Source of the DNA: Clostridiales bacterium UBA1389
Lineage (GTDB): Bacteria > Bacillota > Clostridia > Oscillospirales > CAG-382
DNA length: 17,666 nt
Direction of reading: 5' to 3'
NCBI GenBank assembly: GCA_002305335.1
Contig: DBQR01000036.1
Span: 1-17,666 of the forward strand
In this document: one piece after another, positions 5,234-12,370 of the stretch
Position numbering within the stretch: position 1 is the first letter of the stretch
Layout: every line of letters begins with the position of its first letter
Notes under the pieces: model-generated
Seen by the model: only the letters and a program-made list of their open reading frames with translations
Databases searched by the model: none
What the model was told of the DNA's origin: nothing
Program-made: the position numbers and the translations under genes

Positions 5234-7603
5234 CTACTCCAGACTCATGGGGCAGTCCACAATACACCTTTCGGCGACGGTGGGACGGCGTTTCAATACC
5301 TTGTCGGTGGTTCTTAAGGCAGCGGCAAGATTTTCCACCGTGATTTTTTCCGGCAGCGGAACATTTGTCTTAGAGCCGGTGTAGGCATGGCCTTCCTCCC
5401 CGGACAGGGCAAACTTTTTCGCCCATTCGCAGCGGGAAGTGTCGGCGGGAATCCAGTTGTAATCCCTGCCGTTAAGGTTGATTTTTACCATATTTTCCGA
5501 CCTTAAAGCGCCGGCGGGGCAGACGTCAACGCACTTAAAGCAGCCGTTGCAGGATATTTCGGGTATTCCGGTTTCGGAGCAGATTCCCTCAAGGTCGGCG
5601 TCTGTGACAATTGCCATAAACCGCTGGCAGAAACCATGCTTTTTGGTGTAGCATACGCCGTTCAGTCCGAGAGCGCCCAGACCCGCTTCCACAGCTTCAA
5701 GGGAGTTGGACAGCCCGTCGTTTAGATACCCTCTCGGTGAATTTACATCCCCGCCTATACCGGTTAAATCCGGCACGAAAACCGCCTTGTTCCCCATCTG
5801 CTGAAGCCAGCGGGTAATCCGGATTGCCGACATTTCCAGCTGGTTGCCGACTTCATAGGAGGCAAATACATAGGGTCCCACCGCTTCCGCCGGGGGTTTC
5901 AGGGCGTTTCTTCCCACCGCCTTGGGGAAGGGAAGACCGAATATGATTACGCTTTTGGCTCCCTTAAGGTAGTCCGAAGGCTTTTTTATTTTCCGTTTTT
6001 CTTCCGAAACCAGAGGATCATAGGCGGTAAAGGGAATATTTTTGTCGGTGACTTTGAAAATCCGCTCACCTTCCCTGACGGGTTTAAGCTTTTCCGCAAG
6101 GTCGTCAAGCCGCCCGGCGGGGAGGAAGGCGTAAAGGTCGGAATTTTCGTTTTTTATAACCTCAACAAGGTTTTCGGTTAAGGTGCGGCGGGGGTTTACG
6201 GCAGGTGTATCTATACCGTGATATTGAACTGAATCAAAGGCGGCGGAGGTCAGTACCACCCCATATGATGCGTATTCGTTTTCGCCCGCCAAAAACCCGC
6301 CCCAGGGGAGATTGCTTATATTTTCGGGAATGCTGAAGCCCGCTTCCTTGACATAACCCGTTCCCGCTGCCCTTGCCTCTTTGTAGCCGTAGAAGTTAAG
6401 GGCATCGAATCCCTTGTCCTCCAGCAGGCGGCAGATATCCAGTAAAGTAAATTCGGTAAGCCGCCCCATTTTGCTGGAAAGGGGATTTTCGTTCCTGCCG
6501 GCGGTGTTTACATCCCCGTGGCTGGGGTAAAGGTTTTTTGCGTCCTCGTTCCAGTCCTTGCGGTTGCGTATGGCAAACACAATGGCGGATTTCGCTTTGG
6601 GGAAGTGGGTAAACACGTTTGCGTCGGCTTTTTTCATTCCCGCTTCGTCAAGGAACATTAAGTCGGAAATGCCGTGGTTTCTTGCGGTGTTCACCACCTC
6701 GTCGTACAGACGGCGGTGTACCGGCAGATCGGAGGGGTTATAATGGCGTTTTCTTATGTAGGTGGATGTATAATCCCCGCCATCCTGCCGGAGGACTTTG
6801 GGTAGGCAGTATTTCTGGCAGCAGCCCATTTCCCCGTCCCGCCAGCCGTATTTTTCGCAGGTTTCGATAAGCACTTCTTCAGTAACGTGTTCGGGTATGG
6901 GCAGGTCAAGGTCAAGGTTGAAATGTTCACCCCAGGCGCACCGCCAGAGGTTCTTGTTGGCCATTTTATAGCTTACCTTATCAGTTATATCCAGCACCTT
7001 AACCCCGTCGCACTCCTTCCGGTAGGCATCGGTGGGGCAGTGGTGGATACACTGACCGCACATATCGCAGAGCTTGGTTTCGGTATATAAGGGGGTTTCG
7101 GTCAAGGGCGCGTCGGTGATAATGGAAATAAACCGGTTCCAGGAGCCGTATTCGGGGGTTATGGAAAGACCGTTCCACCCCAGTTGGGAAAGTCCGGCGG
7201 CCACCGCCGCATAGATATGGGACATATCCGGCGCAAAGTTGGCGGTCAGCTCCTTATAGCCCCTGTACCGCCAGATGTTGGAGGAGGCAATGGGTATGGC
7301 GTCATACCCCAAAGACTCGATGAAGTTGCCGAGACGGAAGGAAATCTGGTCAAGCTTTTCGTTCATGACATACTGAATGCGATAGGGACCGTGGTCCTGG
7401 GGGTGTACTTCCCCCCCCAGCTGCATTGCCGCATCCGGATGGTGTATGGCGCAGACGATTACGCTTTTTGCCGTCGGCATAATCCCCGCGGGGGACATTT
7501 TTATGGGAGCGTTCTTAAACCGTTCCATACCCGAAATTCCCACCAAGTCGGCGCCGTTTTCATAGGCAAACTGTTTGATTTTTTCGGTTAGATTGTTGTT
7601 CAT
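5234..7603 (-). CDS. Three-module QueG-like [4Fe-4S] reductase-type protein
   Basis: This 789-aa protein is built from three tandem modules related to epoxyqueuosine reductase and reductive dehalogenases; the usual single-module protein is less than half this length. The repeat is marked by KSVIVCAI (46-53), KSAIVFAI (338-345) and KSVIIFGL (550-557). Module 1 has the ferredoxin motif with Cys179/182/185/189 and downstream Cys222 and Cys261/262/266, as in double-cluster proteins. Module 3 repeats this with Cys685/688/691/695, Cys725 and Cys780/784. The middle module (about 300-470) keeps the fold signature but has no cluster cysteines. There is no signal peptide or membrane helix, so it is predicted to be a cytoplasmic redox protein; substrate and any corrinoid binding are unknown. 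The ribosome site AAGGA precedes the ATG. It sits 10 bp behind the IclR-type regulator gene, suggesting effector-controlled expression. It should not be called queG without further evidence. Confidence 0.85.
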   Translation of the reverse strand: MNNNLTEKIKQFAYENGADLVGISGMERFKNAPIKMSPAGIMPTAKSVIVCAIHHPDAAMQLGGEVHPQDHGPYRIQYVMNEKLDQISFRLGNFIESLGYDAIPIASSNIWRYRGYKELTANFAPDMSHIYAAVAAGLSQLGWNGLSITPEYGSWNRFISIITDAPLTETPLYTETKLCDMCGQCIHHCPTDAYRKECDGVKVLDITDKVSYKMANKNLWRCAWGEHFNLDLDLPIPEHVTEEVLIETCEKYGWRDGEMGCCQKYCLPKVLRQDGGDYTSTYIRKRHYNPSDLPVHRRLYDEVVNTARNHGISDLMFLDEAGMKKADANVFTHFPKAKSAIVFAIRNRKDWNEDAKNLYPSHGDVNTAGRNENPLSSKMGRLTEFTLLDICRLLEDKGFDALNFYGYKEARAAGTGYVKEAGFSIPENISNLPWGGFLAGENEYASYGVVLTSAAFDSVQYHGIDTPAVNPRRTLTENLVEVIKNENSDLYAFLPAGRLDDLAEKLKPVREGERIFKVTDKNIPFTAYDPLVSEEKRKIKKPSDYLKGAKSVIIFGLPFPKAVGRNALKPPAEAVGPYVFASYEVGNQLEMSAIRITRWLQQMGNKAVFVPDLTGIGGDVNSPRGYLNDGLSNSLEAVEAGLGALGLNGVCYTKKHGFCQRFMAIVTDADLEGICSETGIPEISCNGCFKCVDVCPAGALRSENMVKINLNGRDYNWIPADTSRCEWAKKFALSGEEGHAYTGSKTNVPLPEKITVENLAAALRTTDKVLKRRPTVAERCIVDCPMSLE

Positions 7604-7613
7604 ATCCTTGTCC

Positions 7614-8342
7614 TTACTTTATATTTAAATTTTGTTCAATCTGAACTGCCGCTTTGCGGAGGGTTGCAAACAGCCTTTCCCGCAGTTCGTCGGTGTAGCG
7701 GTAGGCAGGGAAGTAGGCGCCGAGGGAGGCGATGAGTTCATCGTTGTGATATATCCCCACGGCGGCATCGGTAACCTCCGGATAGGCGTTAAGCATAAGC
7801 TCCTCTTCGGTTCTTGCCCGATTAATGCGGGCAAACAGCTCGTCTTCGGACTTGTAAATTGCGGGAAGCGATGTTTTAATCAGCTTCTTGATAAAATCGT
7901 CGTCCTTTGCGGATAAAAGGACAATGCCGGTGGGGGTTGTAAGCAGGGAAGTGTTGTCGAGGTAGGATTTTCCCACCTGGATTATCCCCTTGGCGGATTC
8001 CGAAACCAACACCCGCTTTCTTCCGTCCCTGAGCACCGCAAGCACCGTCGAAACGTCAAGAATGTTCGAAAGCACCCTCATGGGTTCGGCGGCGGCCTTT
8101 ATAAGGAGTTCGTCCTCCGGGGATTCCTTCCCCGCCAGACGGAAAACCGCCCCGCCTAAGCGGTAGCCCCGCTTGTCAAGGCGGGAAACATAGCCTCTTT
8201 CGGTCATGGTTTTCAGGATATTGGCACAGGTGGTGGTTTTTTCCCCTATGGCGTTTGCCAGTTCCGAAAGGGGAACCGCCCGGTCTCCGGCGGACGCAAG
8301 GTATTCCAAAAGGTCAAAAGCCTTGATAAGGGATTTAATCAT
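7614..8342 (-). CDS. IclR family transcriptional regulator
   Basis: This 242-aa protein has the IclR layout: an N-terminal winged helix-turn-helix (about 1-65; AFDLLEYLA, PLSELANAIG and ILKTMTERGYVSR) and a C-terminal effector-binding domain (about 75-240; includes GKSYLDNTS, TTPTGIVLLSA and AAVGIYHNDE). Family members bind small metabolites, often aromatic or carbohydrate-derived acids, and control adjacent catabolic genes. The ATG follows GGAGATGG. The gene is first in a two-gene operon with the Fe-S protein starting 10 bp after its stop, so the Fe-S protein is its likely target along with itself. A consensus promoter lies at 8397-8425, and direct repeats in the leader (8358-8389) are candidate operators. 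The ligand is unknown. Confidence 0.92.
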   Translation of the reverse strand: MIKSLIKAFDLLEYLASAGDRAVPLSELANAIGEKTTTCANILKTMTERGYVSRLDKRGYRLGGAVFRLAGKESPEDELLIKAAAEPMRVLSNILDVSTVLAVLRDGRKRVLVSESAKGIIQVGKSYLDNTSLLTTPTGIVLLSAKDDDFIKKLIKTSLPAIYKSEDELFARINRARTEEELMLNAYPEVTDAAVGIYHNDELIASLGAYFPAYRYTDELRERLFATLRKAAVQIEQNLNIK

Positions 8343-8357
8343 TCAACCATCTCCATT

Positions 8358-8389
8358 AATATTGAATTCAACTATTACAATATTGATTA
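8358..8389 (-). promoter_or_regulatory. Candidate operator repeats in the IclR leader
   Basis: AATATTGA occurs at 8358-8365 and again at 8379-8386, exactly 21 bp (two helical turns) apart, and the first copy overlaps the palindrome TTGAATTCAA (8362-8371). Both lie between the -10 and the IclR start codon, where a bound repressor could block transcription. Assignment to IclR is inference. Confidence 0.5.
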
Positions 8390-8396
8390 CATCCAC

Positions 8397-8425
8397 ATTA
8401 TAGCACCGGCAAAAGGGCTTGTCAA
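8397..8425 (-). promoter_or_regulatory. Promoter of the IclR/Fe-S protein operon
   Basis: On the minus strand TTGACA (8420-8425) and TATAAT (8397-8402) match consensus exactly with a 17-bp spacer that ends in TGC. It is among the strongest promoters in the window, so regulation is likely by repression. Confidence 0.9.
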
Positions 8426-8524
8426 GGGTTTACGGAGAGTTTTTTACTGTTTTATTAATAAAAAATCGTTGGGGCTGATACCATCCGCCCGCATCATAGA
8501 TATAAACTGTCAAACCGTAAATTA

Positions 8525-8762
8525 ACCTCCCTTGCGAAAAGGGAGGTGGCAAGGTGAAACCGAGCCGGAGGGATTGTCACCCGCCGCAGGCGGATTTCAT
8601 CCGACCGCAAATCGGGGGAAATGGGAGGATTTCATCCGACCATAAGGAACGGGTTTCACCCAAAGCGTTTAGCTTTGGATTTCATTTCACTTCTCCTCCG
8701 CTTGCGTTGGTTCTACCCCTCATCCACCGCTATCGCGGTCCCCCTTCCCCTCAAGGGGAAGG
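8525..8762 (-). repeat. Dispersed hairpin repeat, copy B (long form)
   Basis: This is a train of hairpins in opposite orientation to copies A and C. On the plus strand: ACCTCCCTT/AAGGGAGGT (8525-8547), CCGCC/GGCGG (near 8581-8593), CAAAGC/GCTTTG (near 8661-8676), ACCGC/GCGGT (8726-8739) and CCTTCCCC/GGGGAAGG (8743-8762). Conserved linkers resembling GATTTCATCC and CCCCTCATCC separate them. The 23 bases at 8580-8602 are the exact reverse complement of 15373-15395 in copy C. Confidence 0.8.
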
Positions 8763-8869
8763 TTTTCTTACATACTGCCTTCTGCTTATATAAAGCAATC
8801 TATATAATAATGATGCTAAATCATTTATATACACTTATAAAATATACATTATTATAATAAAGGGTAATA

Positions 8870-8903
8870 AAAAACCATACTCATGAGAAACCTCAGGAGT
8901 ATG
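8870..8903 (-). terminator. Terminator after the cupin gene
   Basis: CATACTC (8876-8882) pairs with GAGTATG (8897-8903), with an inner TGAG/CTCA extension. On the minus strand it runs into a T-rich tail, and it sits about 28 bases past the cupin stop. A run of Ts also follows on the plus strand, so it may work both ways, but no plus-strand gene precedes it. Confidence 0.8.
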
Positions 8904-8930
8904 ATTTTTCATCAATCTAAAATATAATTC

Positions 8931-9254
8931 CTAATACGACACAACCAGCAGCATTTTGAACGATTCCTCACCGTACACCGCATGGGGGATGTCCTTGGGC
9001 ATAATCAACGTTTCTCCTTCGGAAAGGAAAAACACATTCCCGCCTACGGTGAAACGCCCCTTGCCTTCAAGCACCGTTACCATGGCATCACCGGCGGCTG
9101 AATGGGATGAAATCTCCTCCCCCTTGTCAAAGGAAAACAGTGTCATGCTTACCTTGTCGTTCTGAACAAGGGTTTTGCTTACCACCTGTCCCGGCTGGAA
9201 GGTGATTTCGTCTTTTAAAACAAGCTTTTCGCTCTTTGGGATATTCTTGTACAT
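8931..9254 (-). CDS. Small cupin-domain protein
   Basis: This 107-aa protein is a single conserved beta-barrel (cupin) domain. The two cupin motifs are visible: motif 1 around KGEEISSHSAAGDAMVTVLEG (44-64) and motif 2 around EGETLIMPKDIPHAV (79-93). Metal ligands are incomplete: His51 and His91 are present but the second His of the usual HxH is replaced by Ala53, so it may bind metal weakly or simply hold a small ligand. It has no signal peptide and is predicted to be cytoplasmic; small cupins of this type are often sugar-binding, isomerase-like or oxidative-stress proteins, and the role here is unknown. A near-perfect AGGAGGA ribosome site precedes the ATG. It is downstream of the phosphofructokinase gene, with a terminator in between, so it may be expressed by partial read-through. 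Confidence 0.88.
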   Translation of the reverse strand: MYKNIPKSEKLVLKDEITFQPGQVVSKTLVQNDKVSMTLFSFDKGEEISSHSAAGDAMVTVLEGKGRFTVGGNVFFLSEGETLIMPKDIPHAVYGEESFKMLLVVSY

Positions 9255-9277
9255 TTTTCTTCCTCCTTTATTATTAT

Positions 9278-9306
9278 AAAAAAACGCAGCATTAACTGCG
9301 TTTTTT
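9278..9306 (-). terminator. Terminator between the phosphofructokinase and cupin genes
   Basis: CTGCG and CGCAG arms, extended by A/T pairs, form a stem of up to 11 bp (9279-9289 with 9296-9306) with a 6-nt loop and T runs on both strands. On the minus strand it ends phosphofructokinase transcripts six bases past the stop. The cupin ribosome site starts about ten bases beyond the T tract, leaving no space for a separate cupin promoter. Confidence 0.85.
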
Positions 9307-9311
9307 GGTTT

Positions 9312-10562
9312 TTATTTTTGCACTTTAACTTTTTTAAGGCGGACAAATCTGGGCAGCCCGTCAACCTTAACGAGCCGGGTTTCGCCCTGAATGAGGGGGA
9401 GGGCATATTCGATGAACTTTTCGTTCAGACCGTCTTTGCTTTCGTTGAACCATTCGTCGGGAATCTTCTTTTCCACATTCGCCACGTCGGTGAGTTCAAA
9501 CAGCTTTGTTTTGCAAACATATTTTCCGTTTTCATAGCATCTTTCAAAGCCCACCATCTTGTCGGTAATACCCTTGACCGCACAGTCAACGGCGGCTTTC
9601 CCGGCGGAGAAGGATTCCTCGATATCCGTCTGGGAAGCGCAGTGGGCGGCGCATCTTTGAAGGAGAGAAAGCTCGATTCCCCTCACCTTTGCGCCGGTCT
9701 GCTGCTTGATGTAGTTAGCAAGGTAAGCCGCAAGACCCCCTAACTGGGCATGGCCGAAGCCGTCCTTGGCGTTGGAAAGGTCGTTGCCGTATTCGGAAAT
9801 ATATCTGCCGTCCTTATCCTTAATGCCTTCCGAAACGGCTATTATGCACTTGCCGTTCTTTTTATAGATTTCGTTTATTTTTACCATTGCCGCGTCAAGG
9901 TCAAAGACGTTTTCGGGGCAGTAGATAAGGTCGGGGCCCGCGCCTTTATGGCAGGCAAGAGCAGCGGCGGCGGTAAGCCAGCCGGCGTTGCGTCCCATAA
10001 TTTCCACAACGGTAATCATTCCCGTATCGTACACCCTGGCGTCATGGTATATTTCCATAAGGGAGGTGGCAATATATTTTGCGGCGGAGCCGTAGCCGGG
10101 GCAGTGGTCGGTGCAATTCAGGTCGTTGTCGATGGTTTTGGGAATACCCATAACATAGCATTCATAGCTGTTTTTAAGCATGAACTTTGAAATTTTGTTG
10201 CAGGTGTCCATGGAATCGTTGCCGCCGTTGTAGAAGAAGTAGCGGACATTATACTTCCTGAAAATTTCAAGAATCCGCTTATAGTCGGTGTCGTCAACGT
10301 CCGGATTCTTTAGCTTGTAACGGCAGGAGCCCAGCGCTGAGGAGGGGGTGTGCTTCATGTACTCCAGTTCCTCTCTGTCCTCCTTGGACATATCGATGAG
10401 ATTGTCCTCAAGAACTCCCTTTATTCCGTTCAGTGCGCCGTAAACGGCAGTGATGTTTTCGCTTTCAAGGGCTGTCTTAATGGCACCGTAGGTGGAAGCG
10501 TTTATCGCCGAAGTGGGGCCCCCCGACTGTCCGATAATACAAGCACCTTTCAATTCTTTCAT
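9312..10562 (-). CDS. pfp: Phosphofructokinase, probably pyrophosphate-dependent
   Basis: This 416-aa cytoplasmic glycolytic enzyme phosphorylates fructose 6-phosphate to fructose 1,6-bisphosphate. The family motifs are clear: GQSGGPTSAIN (11-21), GGNDSMDT (113-120), PKTIDNDL (141-148, catalytic Asp145) and MGRNAGW (189-195). Asp116 where ATP enzymes have glycine, and Lys142 where they have glycine (PGTIDND), are the known markers of pyrophosphate-dependent enzymes, which make the step reversible and save ATP. The first Asp of the common GGDDS is Asn115 here. Length exceeds the ~320-aa ATP-PfkA, also fitting the PPi clade. The promoter is at 10610-10638; the ribosome site (AAAGGCGG, about 13 bases from the ATG) is weak. 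It is divergent from a lipoprotein-aldolase operon whose aldolase uses its product. Confidence 0.9.
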   Translation of the reverse strand: MKELKGACIIGQSGGPTSAINASTYGAIKTALESENITAVYGALNGIKGVLEDNLIDMSKEDREELEYMKHTPSSALGSCRYKLKNPDVDDTDYKRILEIFRKYNVRYFFYNGGNDSMDTCNKISKFMLKNSYECYVMGIPKTIDNDLNCTDHCPGYGSAAKYIATSLMEIYHDARVYDTGMITVVEIMGRNAGWLTAAAALACHKGAGPDLIYCPENVFDLDAAMVKINEIYKKNGKCIIAVSEGIKDKDGRYISEYGNDLSNAKDGFGHAQLGGLAAYLANYIKQQTGAKVRGIELSLLQRCAAHCASQTDIEESFSAGKAAVDCAVKGITDKMVGFERCYENGKYVCKTKLFELTDVANVEKKIPDEWFNESKDGLNEKFIEYALPLIQGETRLVKVDGLPRFVRLKKVKVQK

Positions 10563-10609
10563 TGTTCTACAAAAACCGCCTTTCTGTTTCTATTGTTTCA
10601 ATTATTATA

Positions 10610-10638
10610 AATATAACACAAAACGAACCCGAAATCAA
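10610..10638 (-). promoter_or_regulatory. Promoter of the phosphofructokinase gene
   Basis: On the minus strand TTGATT (10633-10638) and TATATT (10610-10615) are 17 bp apart, about 48 bases ahead of the start codon. It is divergent from the lipoprotein promoter at 10742, about 100 bp away. Confidence 0.65.
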
Positions 10639-10684
10639 TTATATTTTCCTAAAAAAAGATATATATTCACAGCCGGTTTCTATT

Positions 10685-10709
10685 AAAAATGACGATAAAT
10701 GTCATTTTT
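10685..10709. repeat. Inverted repeat between divergent promoters
   Basis: AAAAATGAC (10685-10693) and GTCATTTTT (10701-10709) form a perfect 9-bp inverted repeat with a 7-nt centre, midway between the phosphofructokinase and lipoprotein promoters. It resembles a terminator but no gene transcribes into it; a shared operator for the divergent glycolytic genes is a reasonable alternative. Confidence 0.5.
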
Positions 10710-10741
10710 TGAATTCCGAGGTTTATTTACCCCATAACTTA

Positions 10742-10769
10742 TTGACTTTATGCGGTTTTGTGCTATAAT
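10742..10769 (+). promoter_or_regulatory. Promoter of the first lipoprotein-aldolase operon
   Basis: TTGACT (10742-10747) and TATAAT (10764-10769) are separated by 16 bp ending in TGTGC. The start codon is about 48 bases after the -10. The second lipoprotein promoter at 13505-13532 has the same 16-bp spacing and TGC extension. Confidence 0.85.
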
Positions 10770-10817
10770 AATCCGGTAAAAGGATTTCACAATATTTTTA
10801 CTTGGAAGGAGCAATTT

Positions 10818-12347
10818 ATGCGTACACTAAAAATTATAAGCCTTATCCTTTCCTTGTGCCTTTTGCTGGGAATTCTTGCCGCCTGCGGCAATGAAGGCGA
10901 CGACAAGTCCACCGGCCAGCAGTCAAACGCCGAAAGCAAAGGTGAGGAATCCAATAACCAGAACCAGTCTGAAGTTTCGGATTTTTCCGAAGTTTCGGAG
11001 GATACGGACCCCCTTTCCCATATCCCCTACCAGAACCTTGACAGGGATATAACCTTCCTGGTGGAAAACTACAACGGCGGCGGGTACGGTTCTCAGGAAA
11101 TTATGCCGAAAGAGGATTCCCCCGTCAGCGTTTACGTTGCGGAACGCAACGATATGGTTGAGGAAAGACTGGGCGTAAAAATCAAGGAAATAAGAACCGA
11201 CAATATGATAAACGACCTGCGTACCGCCGCTGCGGCAAGCACCCCCTTTGACATTGCCATGCCCTACATGACTTCCGCAGGCCCCCTTATTCAGGAAAAT
11301 TTATTTTACGATTTATACGAATTCAGCGATATCATAAATTTCGACGCCCCCTACTGGGACCAGAACGCCGAAGAAAGCCTTTCCATGGGCAACAAGCTTT
11401 ATCTTGCCACCGGCGATTTTTCGGTGCTTACCATGGATGTTACTCACTGTATGTTATTCAACAAAAAAATTGTTGACGATAACGGTCTTGAAAATCCCTA
11501 CGATCTGGTGAAAGATAACAAGTGGACTCTGGACAAAATGCTTTCCATGGCAAAAGCCGTCACCGCCGATACCGACGGACAGCCGGGTATCACCTTTAAG
11601 GACACCGTCGGGCTGTTTATAAACCAGAACTATGCCAACTCCCTGTTTATAGGCTCCGGCGAATCCTTTGTAAAAAAGAACGCCGAGGGAGTTCCCGAAC
11701 TCACCCTCCGCACCGTCAAGTCGGTGGATGTGGTGGATAAGATATTCGATATTTTTTCCGACGCTAACGTGCTGGTGGACGAAAGATTCAATACGGACGC
11801 AATCAACGCCGGCTACACCAACTGCTACTGGGCGGCAAGGGACGCTTTGGGAACCAACAGAGCGCTGTTTGTAACCATCTCCCTTTCGGACATACACAAT
11901 ATGGCACAGTATGCCGACACCTGCGACTTCGGACTGCTGATTACCCCCATGTATTCCGATACCCAGGACAGGTATTATTCCTATATTTCCATCATCTTTG
12001 CCACCGGCTGCGTTATCCCCGTTTCCAATGAAGAACCCGAAATAGCGGCCTTAGCCCTTGAAGCCATAGCGGCTGCCTCCACAAGTACCGTTAAGACCAA
12101 CTATTATGAACGCATAATCAAGCTGCAGAAGATGCAGGACGAAGAATCCGAAAAAATGCTCGACCTCATCTTCAACACCCGGGTGTACGACATCGGTGCC
12201 CTTTACAACTGGAACAGCATAAGGGATTTCGTTTCAACCTGCGTTACCGGCACAACCAATACCTTTACCCAGTCATATGATTCGCAAAAGGATGCCTTTA
12301 TCAACGCCATGCAGGAAACCATAGATTACTTTTCGCAGAATAATTAA
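10818..12347 (+). CDS. Extracellular solute-binding lipoprotein (copy 1)
   Basis: This 509-aa protein is exported, lipid-anchored and probably binds a ligand at the outer face of the membrane. A basic start (MRTLK), a hydrophobic core and the lipobox LAAC with Cys23 form a clear lipoprotein signal. Residues 24-64 are a Ser/Glu/Asn-rich flexible linker, and the rest is a large soluble domain resembling ABC-transporter solute-binding proteins (for example VEERLGVKI and a Trp/Tyr-rich C-terminal half); this family call is by general resemblance. The ATG at 10818 is chosen over an upstream ATG at 10758 because GGAAGGAG lies just before it and the signal peptide begins there. No permease or ATPase gene is nearby. 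The aldolase gene follows after 23 bp with its own ribosome site. A paralogue follows at 13588. Confidence 0.85.
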   Translation: MRTLKIISLILSLCLLLGILAACGNEGDDKSTGQQSNAESKGEESNNQNQSEVSDFSEVSEDTDPLSHIPYQNLDRDITFLVENYNGGGYGSQEIMPKEDSPVSVYVAERNDMVEERLGVKIKEIRTDNMINDLRTAAAASTPFDIAMPYMTSAGPLIQENLFYDLYEFSDIINFDAPYWDQNAEESLSMGNKLYLATGDFSVLTMDVTHCMLFNKKIVDDNGLENPYDLVKDNKWTLDKMLSMAKAVTADTDGQPGITFKDTVGLFINQNYANSLFIGSGESFVKKNAEGVPELTLRTVKSVDVVDKIFDIFSDANVLVDERFNTDAINAGYTNCYWAARDALGTNRALFVTISLSDIHNMAQYADTCDFGLLITPMYSDTQDRYYSYISIIFATGCVIPVSNEEPEIAALALEAIAAASTSTVKTNYYERIIKLQKMQDEESEKMLDLIFNTRVYDIGALYNWNSIRDFVSTCVTGTTNTFTQSYDSQKDAFINAMQETIDYFSQNN

Positions 12348-12370
12348 ATTTCATATAAAGGAGTATTATT

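Larger units (their letters stand above)
8426..8930. other. Intergenic stretch occupied by a hairpin repeat
   Basis: No supported gene. Frames such as 8554-8793 on the plus strand lack a ribosome site and translate the hairpin repeat into proline-rich SPQGEG-like sequence. The interval contains the structured repeat at 8525-8762, then AT-rich sequence, then the cupin gene terminator at 8876-8903. Confidence 0.65.

Noticed and set aside
5234..7603. Calling the Fe-S protein QueG or a reductive dehalogenase
   Set aside because: The three-module layout, lack of an export signal and lack of visible substrate-specific residues do not support either specific name.
8525..8762. Possible CRISPR array in the repeated hairpins
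   Set aside because: The repeated units are not identical or regularly spaced, there are no unique spacers of constant length, and no cas genes are present.
8554..8793. 79-codon plus-strand frame
   Set aside because: It spans hairpin repeat copy B and is proline-rich because of the repeat; there is no ribosome site.
10758..10817. Upstream ATG extending the first lipoprotein by 20 codons
   Set aside because: It overlaps the -10 of the promoter and has no ribosome site; the ATG at 10818 has both a ribosome site and the signal peptide.
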